A DNA stretch of 64,000 nucleotides from Streptomyces griseofuscus (GTDB lineage Bacteria; Actinomycetota; Actinomycetes; Streptomycetales; Streptomycetaceae). The DNA lies in contig NZ_CP051006.1 in the NCBI RefSeq assembly GCF_014673495.1, positions 1,984,001-2,048,000 of the forward strand, in the 5' to 3' direction. The notes under the pieces were generated by a model. It saw only the letters and a list, made by a program, of their open reading frames with translations, had not been told where the DNA came from and made no database searches. The translations under genes were made by a program, and so were the position numbers. How positions within the stretch are numbered: the stretch's first letter is position 1; each line of letters opens with the position of its first letter. Of this stretch, positions 24,793-33,683 are shown in pieces.

Positions 24793-25983
24793 ATGTCGAG
24801 CGGAAGAGGGTGCGCCTTGCCGATCACGTTCGAGGTGCGAGCCGTGCCGTCCCTGACGGAGATCGCGGCGACCGAGTGGGACACCCTCGCCGCACCCGGG
24901 GGGTTGTACGCGTCGCACGCATGGCTCGGCTCGGTCGAGCGCGAGCCCGGAGCCGGCGTCGAGTACCTCCTCGCCCGGCGCGCCGACCAGCCCGGACGAT
25001 TGGCCTGCGCCCTCCCGCTGTACGACGTGGAGACCGAGTACAACCCGTACTACGCACACCGCCGGCATCTCGATCTGCTGGGCCTGGACGGCAGTTGGAC
25101 GCTCGCCGGGGCCCGCCGCGGATACCGGTACGAACTGCCCGCCGCCCCGGACACCGGCCCGGAGCTGGACGCGCTGCTCGCCGCGGCGCTGGAGCGGGCC
25201 GCCGCCCGCGGCGCACGCGGGCTGCTGTTCCCCTTCGCCACCACCCGCACCGCCCGGCTGCTGTGGGAGCGCGGCGCGGCGGTCGCCCTGGACGGTGCCG
25301 ACGCGACGGTGACCACCGACGGCGCACCCTTCGACGAATACCTGCGGAAACTCAGCAGTAAACGGAGGATCGCCGTCCGTCACGAGTTCTCCACGTTCCG
25401 TGCCGCCGGGTATGAACTGGGCCTCGAAAAACTGGCGGACTGTTACACGGAGGCCGCACCCCTACTTGGGCAGATCCAGCGGAAATACGGCCATGAGGCG
25501 CATGACGAGGGAATGCGGGAATATCTCGCCGGACAGGCCGAAGCGCTCGGAAAATATTCCAGAGTCTTCACCGCCCGCCGTTCCGGACGACTCGTCGGAT
25601 TCTCCCTCATGTATGAATTCGGCGACACGCTGTACGCGCGAGCGGTGGGTTTCGACTACGCGGAGACCGGAAAAGCCTTCGAGTATTACGCGCTCTGTTA
25701 CTACCTGCCCGTCGAATACATGCACCGGCAGGGCCTGCGCAGGCTCCACCTCGGAATGGAGACGTACGAGGCGAAGCTGGCGCGCGGTGCCCGGCTCGGT
25801 CCGCTGTGGTCGGTCGCGCTGCCCGTGCCCGGCTCGCAGCTCCCCGAGAGAGAGCCGGCGGACACCTCCGAGTGGCCGCGCCGGTTCGGGCGGCGGGCAC
25901 TGCCGGAGGAGGAGTGGCAGCAGCCGTGGGCCGCGCCCTGGGAAGGGTGCGGGGCGCCGGGCGCGCGGGAGGTGGCGCGGTGA
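24793..25983 (+). CDS. FemAB/GNAT-fold acyl- or aminoacyltransferase (copy 2)
   Basis: A 396-residue paralogue of the protein at 15917. Shared blocks in the same order are EWDTLAAPGGLYASHAWLGS, SSKRRIAVRHEFSTFRAAGY, FEYYALCYYLPVEYM and LHLGMETYEAKLARGARLGP. The region around 25330-25720 is less G+C-rich than the flanks, hinting at a different history for this part. An in-frame TTG at 24817 with an AGAGGG site is an alternative start. It opens the transporter-NRPS-PKS operon and its stop overlaps the ABC ATPase (GTGA). Probably adds an amino acid or acyl group to an amine. Confidence 0.7.
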   Translation: MSSGRGCALPITFEVRAVPSLTEIAATEWDTLAAPGGLYASHAWLGSVEREPGAGVEYLLARRADQPGRLACALPLYDVETEYNPYYAHRRHLDLLGLDGSWTLAGARRGYRYELPAAPDTGPELDALLAAALERAAARGARGLLFPFATTRTARLLWERGAAVALDGADATVTTDGAPFDEYLRKLSSKRRIAVRHEFSTFRAAGYELGLEKLADCYTEAAPLLGQIQRKYGHEAHDEGMREYLAGQAEALGKYSRVFTARRSGRLVGFSLMYEFGDTLYARAVGFDYAETGKAFEYYALCYYLPVEYMHRQGLRRLHLGMETYEAKLARGARLGPLWSVALPVPGSQLPEREPADTSEWPRRFGRRALPEEEWQQPWAAPWEGCGAPGAREVAR

Positions 25984-26954
25984 CGCCGCCCGCCCTGGTC
26001 GTGGACGGCGTGGGCCGTGACTACGTCGACCGGAAGAAGGTCGTCACCGCGCTGTCCGAGGTGTCCTTCACCGTCGGCCGCGGGGAGATCGTCGGCCTGC
26101 TGGGTGTCAACGGCGCCGGGAAGACCACCCTGTTGCGCATCATCGCCACCCTGCTGACGGCGACCCGGGGCAGGGTGCTGGTCGACGGTGTGGACGTGGC
26201 GGCCGATCCGCGGGCCGTCCGTACCCGGCTGTCCGTGGTCTTCGGCGGTGACCGGGGGCTCTACCCGCGGCTGTCCGCCCTGGACAACGCCATGCTGTTC
26301 GGCTCCCTGTCGGGCCTGCCGAGCAAGACTCTCGCCCCCGCGGCGCGCGACGCGCTCGCCTCGGTGGGACTGCTCGATGTGGCGGACCGCTCGGTCGGCG
26401 CGTTCAGCAAGGGCATGAAGCAGCGGCTGCATCTCGCGGTCGGCCTCATGGCCCGCCCGGCGCTGATGATGCTCGACGAGCCCACGGTGGGCCTGGACCC
26501 GCTGGAGACGGAGCGGCTGCGCTCCGTCGTCGCCAAGCTGCCCGAGGAGGGGGTGGGCGTCCTGCTCACCAGCCACAATCTCCAGGACATCGAGCGGCTG
26601 GCGTCGCGGGTGGTGATCCTGCGCGGCGGTGCCGTCAGCCACGATCTGCCGCTCGCCGCGCTGCTGGAGCAGAGCGGCGCCGCGACCACCGTCGTGGTCC
26701 TGTCCGACTCCCCCTGCCCGGTCTCGGCGGACGGGGACGGCCAATCCGGCATCCGGACCCTGTCCAGCGAGCGCGCGGGCGAAGAGGCGCTGTGGCGCAC
26801 CGAGTTCGAGGTCGCCGAGTGGACCGCGGAGTCCCTGCGCGAGCTGTCCCGGCTGTGGCCCGCGGGCGCGATCAGGGACGTACGGGTCCAACCGGTCGGT
26901 CTGGAGCAGGTGTTCAGCCGGCTGGCGGGTCCCCGCACCGGGGAGGACGGATGA
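25980..26954 (+). CDS. ABC transporter ATP-binding protein (export type)
   Basis: A 324-residue ATPase of the drug-exporter type. Walker A is LLGVNGAGKTTLLR near residue 42; the signature is degenerate as AFSKGMKQRLHLA; Walker B is LMMLDEPTVGLDPLE. The segment where the Q-loop glutamine is expected reads VVFGGDRGLYPRL, without Gln. The last 100 residues form the C-terminal extension common in this subfamily. The GTG start overlaps the previous gene and the end overlaps the first permease. It probably powers export of the cluster product, giving self-protection. Confidence 0.9.
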   Translation: MTPPALVVDGVGRDYVDRKKVVTALSEVSFTVGRGEIVGLLGVNGAGKTTLLRIIATLLTATRGRVLVDGVDVAADPRAVRTRLSVVFGGDRGLYPRLSALDNAMLFGSLSGLPSKTLAPAARDALASVGLLDVADRSVGAFSKGMKQRLHLAVGLMARPALMMLDEPTVGLDPLETERLRSVVAKLPEEGVGVLLTSHNLQDIERLASRVVILRGGAVSHDLPLAALLEQSGAATTVVVLSDSPCPVSADGDGQSGIRTLSSERAGEEALWRTEFEVAEWTAESLRELSRLWPAGAIRDVRVQPVGLEQVFSRLAGPRTGEDG

Positions 26955-27739
26955 TGTCGGGGTCCGGTCCGCGCGCCCACCTGTCCGTGCTGCGGCACAC
27001 GATGGTCTTCCAGCTCCGCCAGCAGCACATCCTCAGCGCGGTGATTCCCGGCTGTGTGGTGCCGGCGGCGCTGTGCCTGGCCACCCTGCTCGCCCGCGGC
27101 CCGCACTCCCTGCTGACCGCCCGGCAGATCGAACTGGGCTGCGGCGTACTGGCGTTGTGGAGCTGCGCCATCTGGCAGACCGGTCTGATCCTGCGCGAGG
27201 AACTGGCACAGGGCACGCTGCCCGGCATCCTCACCCGGCGGACCGGCCTCGGCACGGTGCTGTTCGGCAAGACGCTCGGTACGGCCCTGCGCTGCGCCCT
27301 GCTGATCGCCGTGACCATCGGCTGCGTCGGCCTGCTCACCGGTGAGCCGCTGCGCATCGCCGACCCGGCCGTCTTCGTCCTGGCCGCCCTCGCCACGTTC
27401 GGCTCGGCCCTGGTCCTCGGCGCGCTGCTGAGCTGCCTGTTCCTGCTGACGCCCGCCGCCATGCGGATCGCGGAGGCGCTGGTCTACCCCATGTCGCTGC
27501 TCGGCGGCATGATCGTACCGATCCGGCTGCTGCCCGGCTGGCTGCGGCATGTGCCCGATGTGATCTCACTGCGCTGGGCGACCGAGGTGCTCACCGCCGC
27601 CGCGGAGGGCCGGGCGCAGAGCGCCGCCGCGTGGCTGTGTCTGTGTGCCACCACGGGCGGTTACGCGCTGCTGGCCCGCTGGGCGTTCCGCACGGTGCTG
27701 CACCGGGCCAGGGAACGAGGCACCCTTGCGCTCTCCTGA
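26951..27739 (+). CDS. ABC-2 type transporter permease 1
   Basis: A 262-residue membrane protein with about six hydrophobic segments, including HILSAVIPGCVVPAALCLAT, LALWSCAIWQTGLIL and ALVLGALLSCLFLLTPAAM. EELAQGTLPGIL matches the conserved cytosolic E-x2-x-G-T motif of ABC-2 permeases. The ATG overlaps the ATPase stop (ATGA), and the next permease starts inside its end. It forms the channel with the second permease. Confidence 0.85.
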   Translation: MMSGSGPRAHLSVLRHTMVFQLRQQHILSAVIPGCVVPAALCLATLLARGPHSLLTARQIELGCGVLALWSCAIWQTGLILREELAQGTLPGILTRRTGLGTVLFGKTLGTALRCALLIAVTIGCVGLLTGEPLRIADPAVFVLAALATFGSALVLGALLSCLFLLTPAAMRIAEALVYPMSLLGGMIVPIRLLPGWLRHVPDVISLRWATEVLTAAAEGRAQSAAAWLCLCATTGGYALLARWAFRTVLHRARERGTLALS

Positions 27740-28511
27740 ACGCCTGCGCGGGCTGACGACGGTCGCCGGGGCGGCCCGCCGCGACTATCTGGCCGTGTAC
27801 GGGGTGAAGACCCTGATCGGCTCCACCGTGCCCCGGTCGGTGCTCCAGCCCCTGTTCCTCGCCTATCTCGGCTATCTCGCGGGCGGCCTCGCGGGGCGGC
27901 GGTTCGCGATCGTCGGCGCCTGTGTGCACGTCCTGTCGCTCGCGGCGGTCGTCAAGGCGGCCGACAGCATGACCGAGGACCTGGCCGCCGGCACCCTGTA
28001 CCGGGTGCGGATCAGCGGGCCCGGACTGCCCCTGGTCCATCTCACCCGGTGCTGGATCTATGTCGTGGAGGCGGTGGTCTCGGCGCTGGTGGCGGTGGTC
28101 GGCGTGTGCGCCTTCTTCCAGGAGTGGCGGCTGATGGGCGCGCTGCTCCAGGGCTCCGGTCTGTTCGTGCTCACCGCGCTCAGCGCCACCGCGTTCGGCC
28201 TCGCCGTCGCCGCGGTCGCCGCCCTGCACCCCGCCTCCCCCGTCCTGACCAACCTCGCCGTGTACGCGCTGCTCGTGCTGTGCGGCATCATCGCGCCGAC
28301 CGACCGGCTGGTCGCGCCCGTGCGCTGGGTGTCGCAGCTGCTGCCCCTCACCCATGGCGCCCAGTCGCTGCGGGCCCTGGCCGACGGCCGGCCCTGGGCG
28401 GCGCAGGCGGCCCTGGAGGCACTGGTCGGCGCCGTCTGGCTGATTGCCGGACTGATGCTGCTGCAGCGCAACGACCGCAGGGCGCGCCGCCTCGCGACGG
28501 ACGGCGGCTGA
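27726..28511 (+). CDS. ABC-2 type transporter permease 2
   Basis: A 261-residue membrane protein with several hydrophobic helices (IVGACVHVLSLAAVVKAA, YVVEAVVSALVAVVGVCAFF, NLAVYALLVLCGIIAPTD). EDLAAGTLYRVRISG is the ABC-2 permease motif, parallel to the first permease. I start at the TTG at 27726, overlapping the previous gene by 14 bases with GAGG upstream; upstream sequence in this frame is Cys/Arg-rich and not permease-like. The start codon is therefore unusual but best supported. Confidence 0.8.
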   Translation: MRSPERLRGLTTVAGAARRDYLAVYGVKTLIGSTVPRSVLQPLFLAYLGYLAGGLAGRRFAIVGACVHVLSLAAVVKAADSMTEDLAAGTLYRVRISGPGLPLVHLTRCWIYVVEAVVSALVAVVGVCAFFQEWRLMGALLQGSGLFVLTALSATAFGLAVAAVAALHPASPVLTNLAVYALLVLCGIIAPTDRLVAPVRWVSQLLPLTHGAQSLRALADGRPWAAQAALEALVGAVWLIAGLMLLQRNDRRARRLATDGG

Positions 28512-28572
28512 CGCCCCGTCTCTCGACCGGGCCGGCTCCGCCCCCACCTCATCGCTCTGGAAGGGAATGCGC

Positions 28573-31500
28573 ATGGACGGCTCGACGGCCGAGGCCAGCG
28601 GTGCGATCCTGCGAGGCCCGGAACGGGACCGCCCGGCGCCCCACGGCGTGCCGGGGCTCGTCCGGGCCGTCTCCACCGCCGCGCCGGACGCCGTGGCGCT
28701 CGTCGACGCTTCGGGGTCGGTCACGTACGCCGAGCTGGAGGCCGCCTCCGACGCGGTCGCCCGGCTGTTGTCCGGGGCCGGTGGCCGCCCGGGGGACGTC
28801 GTGGCCGTCTGTGTGCCGCGCGGGCGCGCCCTGGTGTGCGCGCTGCTCGGCGCGTTGAAGGCGGGCCTGCCCTATCTGCCGCTGGCCCCGGAGGACCCGC
28901 GCGAGCGGCGGCTCGGCATTCTACGGCGCTCGGGGGCGCGGCTCGCGCTGGTCACCGGGGAGACGGCGGACAGCCTGGCCGGCGGCGAGGAGGACGCCGT
29001 ACGGGTGCTGCGCCTGGACCCGGTGGATCTGGTGGGGCCGGTGCCCGCGGCGCCGCGGGTGCCGCTCCTCGATGTCGCCGACGACCACCCGGCCTACGTC
29101 CTGTTCACCTCCGGCTCCACCGGCGAGCCCAAGGGCGTCGTCGTCCCCTCCGGCGCCCTGTGCAACCGGCTGCTGTGGATGTGCGAGACGTACGGGTTCG
29201 GCCCCGCGGACCGGATTCTCCAGAAGACGCCCGCCACGTTCGACGTGTCCGGCTGGGAGCTGCTCGGCCCGCTGGTGTGCGGCGCCACCGAGGTGCTGAT
29301 GCCTCCCGGCGCACACCGCGATCCGGGCGAGGTCATGGACCAGGTGGTCCGGCACGCCGTCACGGTCTGCCACTTCGTGCCGTCGATGCTGGCGGAGTTC
29401 CTGCGCTGGCCGGGTGTGGAGCGGTGTGTCTCGCTGCGCGCGGTCGTGTGCAGCGGGGAGGCCCTGACACCCGGTCTCGTACGACGCTTCCATGCCGTGC
29501 TCGACGCCGAGCTGCACAATCTGTACGGCCCGACGGAGGCGGCCATCGACGTCACGGCGTGGCAGTGTCCGCCGGACCCGGACACCGTGCTGATCGGCGG
29601 CCCCATCGACAACTGCACGCTGGTCGTCCTGGACGCGGAGCTGCGCCCGGTGCCGCGGGGCGAGGCAGGTCAACTCGCGATCGGCGGCGTCCCGTTGGCC
29701 CTCGGGTATCTGAACAGGCCCGACCTCACCGAGGCGGCGTTCGTGGCGGCACCCGCGTGGTGTCCGGTGCCCCGGCTCTATCTGACCGGCGATCTGGTGC
29801 GCAGGCGCGGCGACGCCCTGGAGTACCTGGGCCGTATGGACCACCAGGTGAAGATCCGCGGCCAGCGGGTGGAGCTGCGGGAGACCGAGGACGTGCTGCG
29901 GGACCTCGCGCCGGTGCGGGACGCCGCGGTGGTCGCGGCGCCGGGTCCGGACGGCGCGGCGACCGTGTGCGCGTTCGTCGTGCCCGCGCCGGGGACGGAG
30001 GCGGACGAGGCGCTGTGGCGCGGGCTGCGGGACCGGGTGGCCGCCGCGCTGCCCGAGGCGTTCGTGCCGGCGCTGTTCACCGCCGTCGGGGCAGTGCCGC
30101 TCACCGGCAGCGGCAAGCAGGACACCAAGGCGCTGCGGGCGCTGGCGGAGGAACGGCTGGCCGCGCCGGTCCAGCTCAGTGGTCCCGCCGACGATCTGGC
30201 CAACTGCTGGGCGGAGGCCACCGGTTCCCTGCCCGACGACGAGGGGCGCGGCTTCCTCGACGCGGGCGGGCACAGCCTGGCCGCGGCCCGGCTCGCCGGA
30301 CGGATCCTCGGCAGGTGGGGCGTACGGCTGCCGCTGTCGGTGTTCCTGCGGGACAACGTGTCGCTCGCCGACCTGCGGGCCCGGCTGCCCGAGAGGGAGC
30401 TGGACCGCGCCCGGCCCACGCCCCCGGGGCCCGGCAGCGGTGACGGCCCGGCCGCCCCCGAGCAGCGGCGGCTGTGGCTCTGGCAGCAGGTGTTCCCGGA
30501 CTGCCCGGCGTACAACGTGGTGGGGGTGCTGCGGGTGCGCGGCGCGCTCGACTCGGTCGTCCTGCGGGCGGCGTGCGGTGATCTGGTCGCCCGCCATGAG
30601 TCGTTGCGTACGGTCCTGGAGCCTTCCGGGGAGCCTCGGCGACGCGTCCTGGCGCCGGGCGGGCCCGAGTTGTTCACCGTGCGCACGCTCGGGGCCGTCA
30701 CCGACGCGGTGGTACGGGACTTCGTCGCCGAGATCGCGGACGTGCCCTTCCCGCCCGACCGGCTTCCCCGGCTCGCGGTCGGGCTGCTCCGCCAAGAGGC
30801 CGATGACACCTCGTGGTTGGTGCTCAGTGTCGACCATCTGGTCAGCGACCAGCGCTCCCTGGACGTGCTTCAGCACGATCTCGCCGAGCTGTACGCGGCG
30901 CGGGTCGAGGGACGCCCCGCGCGGCTGCCGGAGCCGGTCGGGTTCGGCGCCGCGCTGGCCTCGGCGCCCGAGGAGGCGGGGGGCACCGGGACCGCCGAAC
31001 GGCGGGCGGCCGACCGGGAGTTCTGGCGTTCCTGGCTCGACGGCGCCCCGCAGCGCCTCGGGCTGCCGCACGCCCGGCCGCGCACCGGGCTCCCGGACCA
31101 CCGCGGGTCGGCGGCACTGGCCGATCTCGACGCGGGGACCAGCCGCCGTCTCGACGAGGTGTGCCGGGCGGAACGGGTCACCGTCGCCACCCTCGCCCTC
31201 GCCGCCTACGCCCGGGCCCTCACCGCCTGGACCGGGCAACGCGGTGTGCTCGTGGGCGTGCCGATGTCGGGGCGGGAGACGGACGAACAGCACGAGGCCG
31301 TCGGCTTCTTCATGCGTACCGTGCCCGTGCGCGTGGACGTGCCCGCGGATGCCGGGACGCGTGCGCTGCTCGGGCCGGTGGCCGAGGCGGTGCTCACCGC
31401 GGCCGATCATCTGGCGGTCACGTTCGACGAGATCGTGGCGGAGGTCGGCGCGGAGCGGTCCCCGCAGGAGAACCCGTTGTTCCAGGCGTGGTTCAACGAT

Positions 31501-33642
31501 CTGACCCAGGCGGCGCCGCCCACCGCCCTCGGTGGCCACCCGGCCGTCGCCGAGGAACCCCCGGCCCGCTGGTCCCTGTTCGACCTCGGGCTCTACCTCT
31601 CACGCCGCCCCGACGGGGGCTACCGGCTGCGACTCGTCCACGCCACGGACTTCTGGGATGCGGACACGGCCGGGGACTTCCTCCAGGCGTGCCGGGAAGC
31701 CCTGTTGTCGGTGCTCGGCGAGTCCGAGGCGCCCGCCGCCTCGCTGACTCCGGCCCCCGAGCCCCGTCGTACCTGCTCCGACCTGGTCCGTGCCGTGCTG
31801 GCCCAGGCCGAGCGGGGGCCGGGGCGGCCCGCGCTGGTCGGGGCCGAGGAGACGGTCACGTACGCGGAACTGGCCGACCGGGTGCGCCGGGTCGGCGCCC
31901 TGGTACGGGAGCGGACCGAGCCGGGCCGGACCGTCGCGGTGCTGGCCCGCCGTACCGCGGGGCTCGCCGTGGCGCTGCTCGGCGCCTGGTACGCCGGGTG
32001 CCCGGTGCTGCTGGTGGACGCGGAGGCACCCGCGCCGTGGCGCCGGGAGGTGCTGGACGCGGCGGATGCCGCCCTGGTGCTGGGGACGGGCCCGGAGACG
32101 GTGCCGGGAGTGCCGTACGAGCGTGTCGACCGGCCCCTGTCGACACAACCGGGTGCCGGACAGCAGGAGTTCGCGCCGAACGCGCCCGGTCATCTCATCG
32201 TCACCTCCGGGACGTCGGGGAGCCCGGCGCCGGTGGTGCTGCCCGCCGACGCGCTGCCCGAGCCGCTGGCCTGGTACGCGGCCGAGCTGGGCCTGGGCGG
32301 CGACGATGTCTTCTGCCTGACGACACCGCCCGCCCACGACCCCGTACTGCGGACCCTGCTGCTGCCGCTGACCCTCGGCGCCCAGGTCCGGCTGCCGGGC
32401 CCCGGACAGGCGGAACGTCCGGATCACCACCTGGAGTTGCTGGCCGGGGCAGGTGCCACCGTGCTGCATCTGACGCCCTCGCAGGCCGGCATCCTCGCCG
32501 CCGTCGCCGGCGGCCGCGTCCTGCCCTCGGTGCGGGCCGTGGTGTTCCACGGCGAGCCCCTGCACGACACCCGCGCCGAGGAGACCGGCCGACTCGCCCC
32601 CGGAGCCGCCCTGTTCAACCTCTACGGCACCACCGAGACCCCGCAGGCCAGCAGCCTGCACCGGTGGACCCCGCAGGACGAACCGCGCGCCACCGTGCCC
32701 ATCGGACGGGGCACCCCGTACCGCAGGCTGGAGATCGTCACCGCGTCGGGGCGCCCGGCACTCACCGGTGAGGTGGGGGAACTCGTCGTGACGGGAAGGG
32801 CCTTGTCCCCCGGCTATCTGAACGCACCCGGCCGACGGGCCGGTACGGACCTCGGGGACGGCCTGCGCCGGTACCCGACCGGGGATCTGGCCCGCCGCGA
32901 CCGGCACGGTGCCGTGACCCTGGTGGGCCGTGCCGACCGGCAGGTCAACCTCGGTGGTCACCGGGTCGAACTGGACGCGGTGGAGGGTGCCGTGGCCCGG
33001 CTGCGCGGTGTCGAGCACTGTGCCGTGGCCATCGACCCGGACCACCCCGGGAGCCTTCTCGCCTGGGTCGCGGGCACCGCCCTCGGCGGCACCGACGAGC
33101 TGGCGGCCGAACTCGCCCGGACCCTGCCGCGCTGGCAGCACCCCGCGCACTGGATCCGGTTGTCCGCCCTCCCCCTGAACCGAAACGGCAAGGCCGACGT
33201 CCCGCATCTGCTGAGGGAGTTGAAGGGCAGACGCGGTGAGAGCCCCACCGACGCGCCCGGAAGCCCGGCGCTCGGCGCTGCGGCCGGGGAGCGCCGCGAC
33301 CTCGCCCGGCTGATCACCGAGCGCGCCCGGAGCCTGTGCCCGCCCGGCCGCGAACTCACCCCCGACACCGTCTATTTCGACGCGGGCATGGTGTCGATGA
33401 GCCTGCTCCAGCTGTACCACCGGCTGGTCTCGGCGGACGGGCTCGCGCTCACCCTGGCGGACGTCTTCCGCTTCCCGACACCCCGGGCCCTCGCCGCCCA
33501 CCTCGGCAGGGACACCACCACCATCACCCCACCCGTCCAGGCACCACGCCGCGAAGCGACGCCGCACTCGGCGGCCGACGAGCGCGACGCCCGCCGCGCG
33601 GTCCGCTCCGCTCTGCGCCGAGGGCGCCAGAACAAGCGCTGA
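28573..33642 (+). CDS. Non-ribosomal peptide synthetase, A-PCP-C-A-PCP
   Basis: A 1689-residue NRPS without a starter C domain or thioesterase. A1 (about residues 30-540) has TSGSTGEPKG near 178 and the A10 lysine in TGSGKQDTK near 512. Its specificity code reads D-V-W-H-V-S-L-I-D-K, the serine code. PCP1 Ser is in GGHSL (about 566). The C domain (about 625-1060) has DHLVSDQ instead of HHxxxDG, keeping the second His and the Asp. A2 (about 1080-1555) has a weak core 3 (TSGTSGSPAPV, no Lys) but an intact A10 (LNRNGK); its code D-P-R-H-V-H-L-Q-A-K matches nothing I know. The last carrier has Ser in GMVSMSL. ATG 28573 has a better-spaced GGAAGGGA than ATG 28567. Confidence 0.9.
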   Translation: MDGSTAEASGAILRGPERDRPAPHGVPGLVRAVSTAAPDAVALVDASGSVTYAELEAASDAVARLLSGAGGRPGDVVAVCVPRGRALVCALLGALKAGLPYLPLAPEDPRERRLGILRRSGARLALVTGETADSLAGGEEDAVRVLRLDPVDLVGPVPAAPRVPLLDVADDHPAYVLFTSGSTGEPKGVVVPSGALCNRLLWMCETYGFGPADRILQKTPATFDVSGWELLGPLVCGATEVLMPPGAHRDPGEVMDQVVRHAVTVCHFVPSMLAEFLRWPGVERCVSLRAVVCSGEALTPGLVRRFHAVLDAELHNLYGPTEAAIDVTAWQCPPDPDTVLIGGPIDNCTLVVLDAELRPVPRGEAGQLAIGGVPLALGYLNRPDLTEAAFVAAPAWCPVPRLYLTGDLVRRRGDALEYLGRMDHQVKIRGQRVELRETEDVLRDLAPVRDAAVVAAPGPDGAATVCAFVVPAPGTEADEALWRGLRDRVAAALPEAFVPALFTAVGAVPLTGSGKQDTKALRALAEERLAAPVQLSGPADDLANCWAEATGSLPDDEGRGFLDAGGHSLAAARLAGRILGRWGVRLPLSVFLRDNVSLADLRARLPERELDRARPTPPGPGSGDGPAAPEQRRLWLWQQVFPDCPAYNVVGVLRVRGALDSVVLRAACGDLVARHESLRTVLEPSGEPRRRVLAPGGPELFTVRTLGAVTDAVVRDFVAEIADVPFPPDRLPRLAVGLLRQEADDTSWLVLSVDHLVSDQRSLDVLQHDLAELYAARVEGRPARLPEPVGFGAALASAPEEAGGTGTAERRAADREFWRSWLDGAPQRLGLPHARPRTGLPDHRGSAALADLDAGTSRRLDEVCRAERVTVATLALAAYARALTAWTGQRGVLVGVPMSGRETDEQHEAVGFFMRTVPVRVDVPADAGTRALLGPVAEAVLTAADHLAVTFDEIVAEVGAERSPQENPLFQAWFNDLTQAAPPTALGGHPAVAEEPPARWSLFDLGLYLSRRPDGGYRLRLVHATDFWDADTAGDFLQACREALLSVLGESEAPAASLTPAPEPRRTCSDLVRAVLAQAERGPGRPALVGAEETVTYAELADRVRRVGALVRERTEPGRTVAVLARRTAGLAVALLGAWYAGCPVLLVDAEAPAPWRREVLDAADAALVLGTGPETVPGVPYERVDRPLSTQPGAGQQEFAPNAPGHLIVTSGTSGSPAPVVLPADALPEPLAWYAAELGLGGDDVFCLTTPPAHDPVLRTLLLPLTLGAQVRLPGPGQAERPDHHLELLAGAGATVLHLTPSQAGILAAVAGGRVLPSVRAVVFHGEPLHDTRAEETGRLAPGAALFNLYGTTETPQASSLHRWTPQDEPRATVPIGRGTPYRRLEIVTASGRPALTGEVGELVVTGRALSPGYLNAPGRRAGTDLGDGLRRYPTGDLARRDRHGAVTLVGRADRQVNLGGHRVELDAVEGAVARLRGVEHCAVAIDPDHPGSLLAWVAGTALGGTDELAAELARTLPRWQHPAHWIRLSALPLNRNGKADVPHLLRELKGRRGESPTDAPGSPALGAAAGERRDLARLITERARSLCPPGRELTPDTVYFDAGMVSMSLLQLYHRLVSADGLALTLADVFRFPTPRALAAHLGRDTTTITPPVQAPRREATPHSAADERDARRAVRSALRRGRQNKR

Positions 33643-33683
33643 CCCCACGGCCCCCCTTCCCCAGCGAGAAAGGCACCGGAGCA

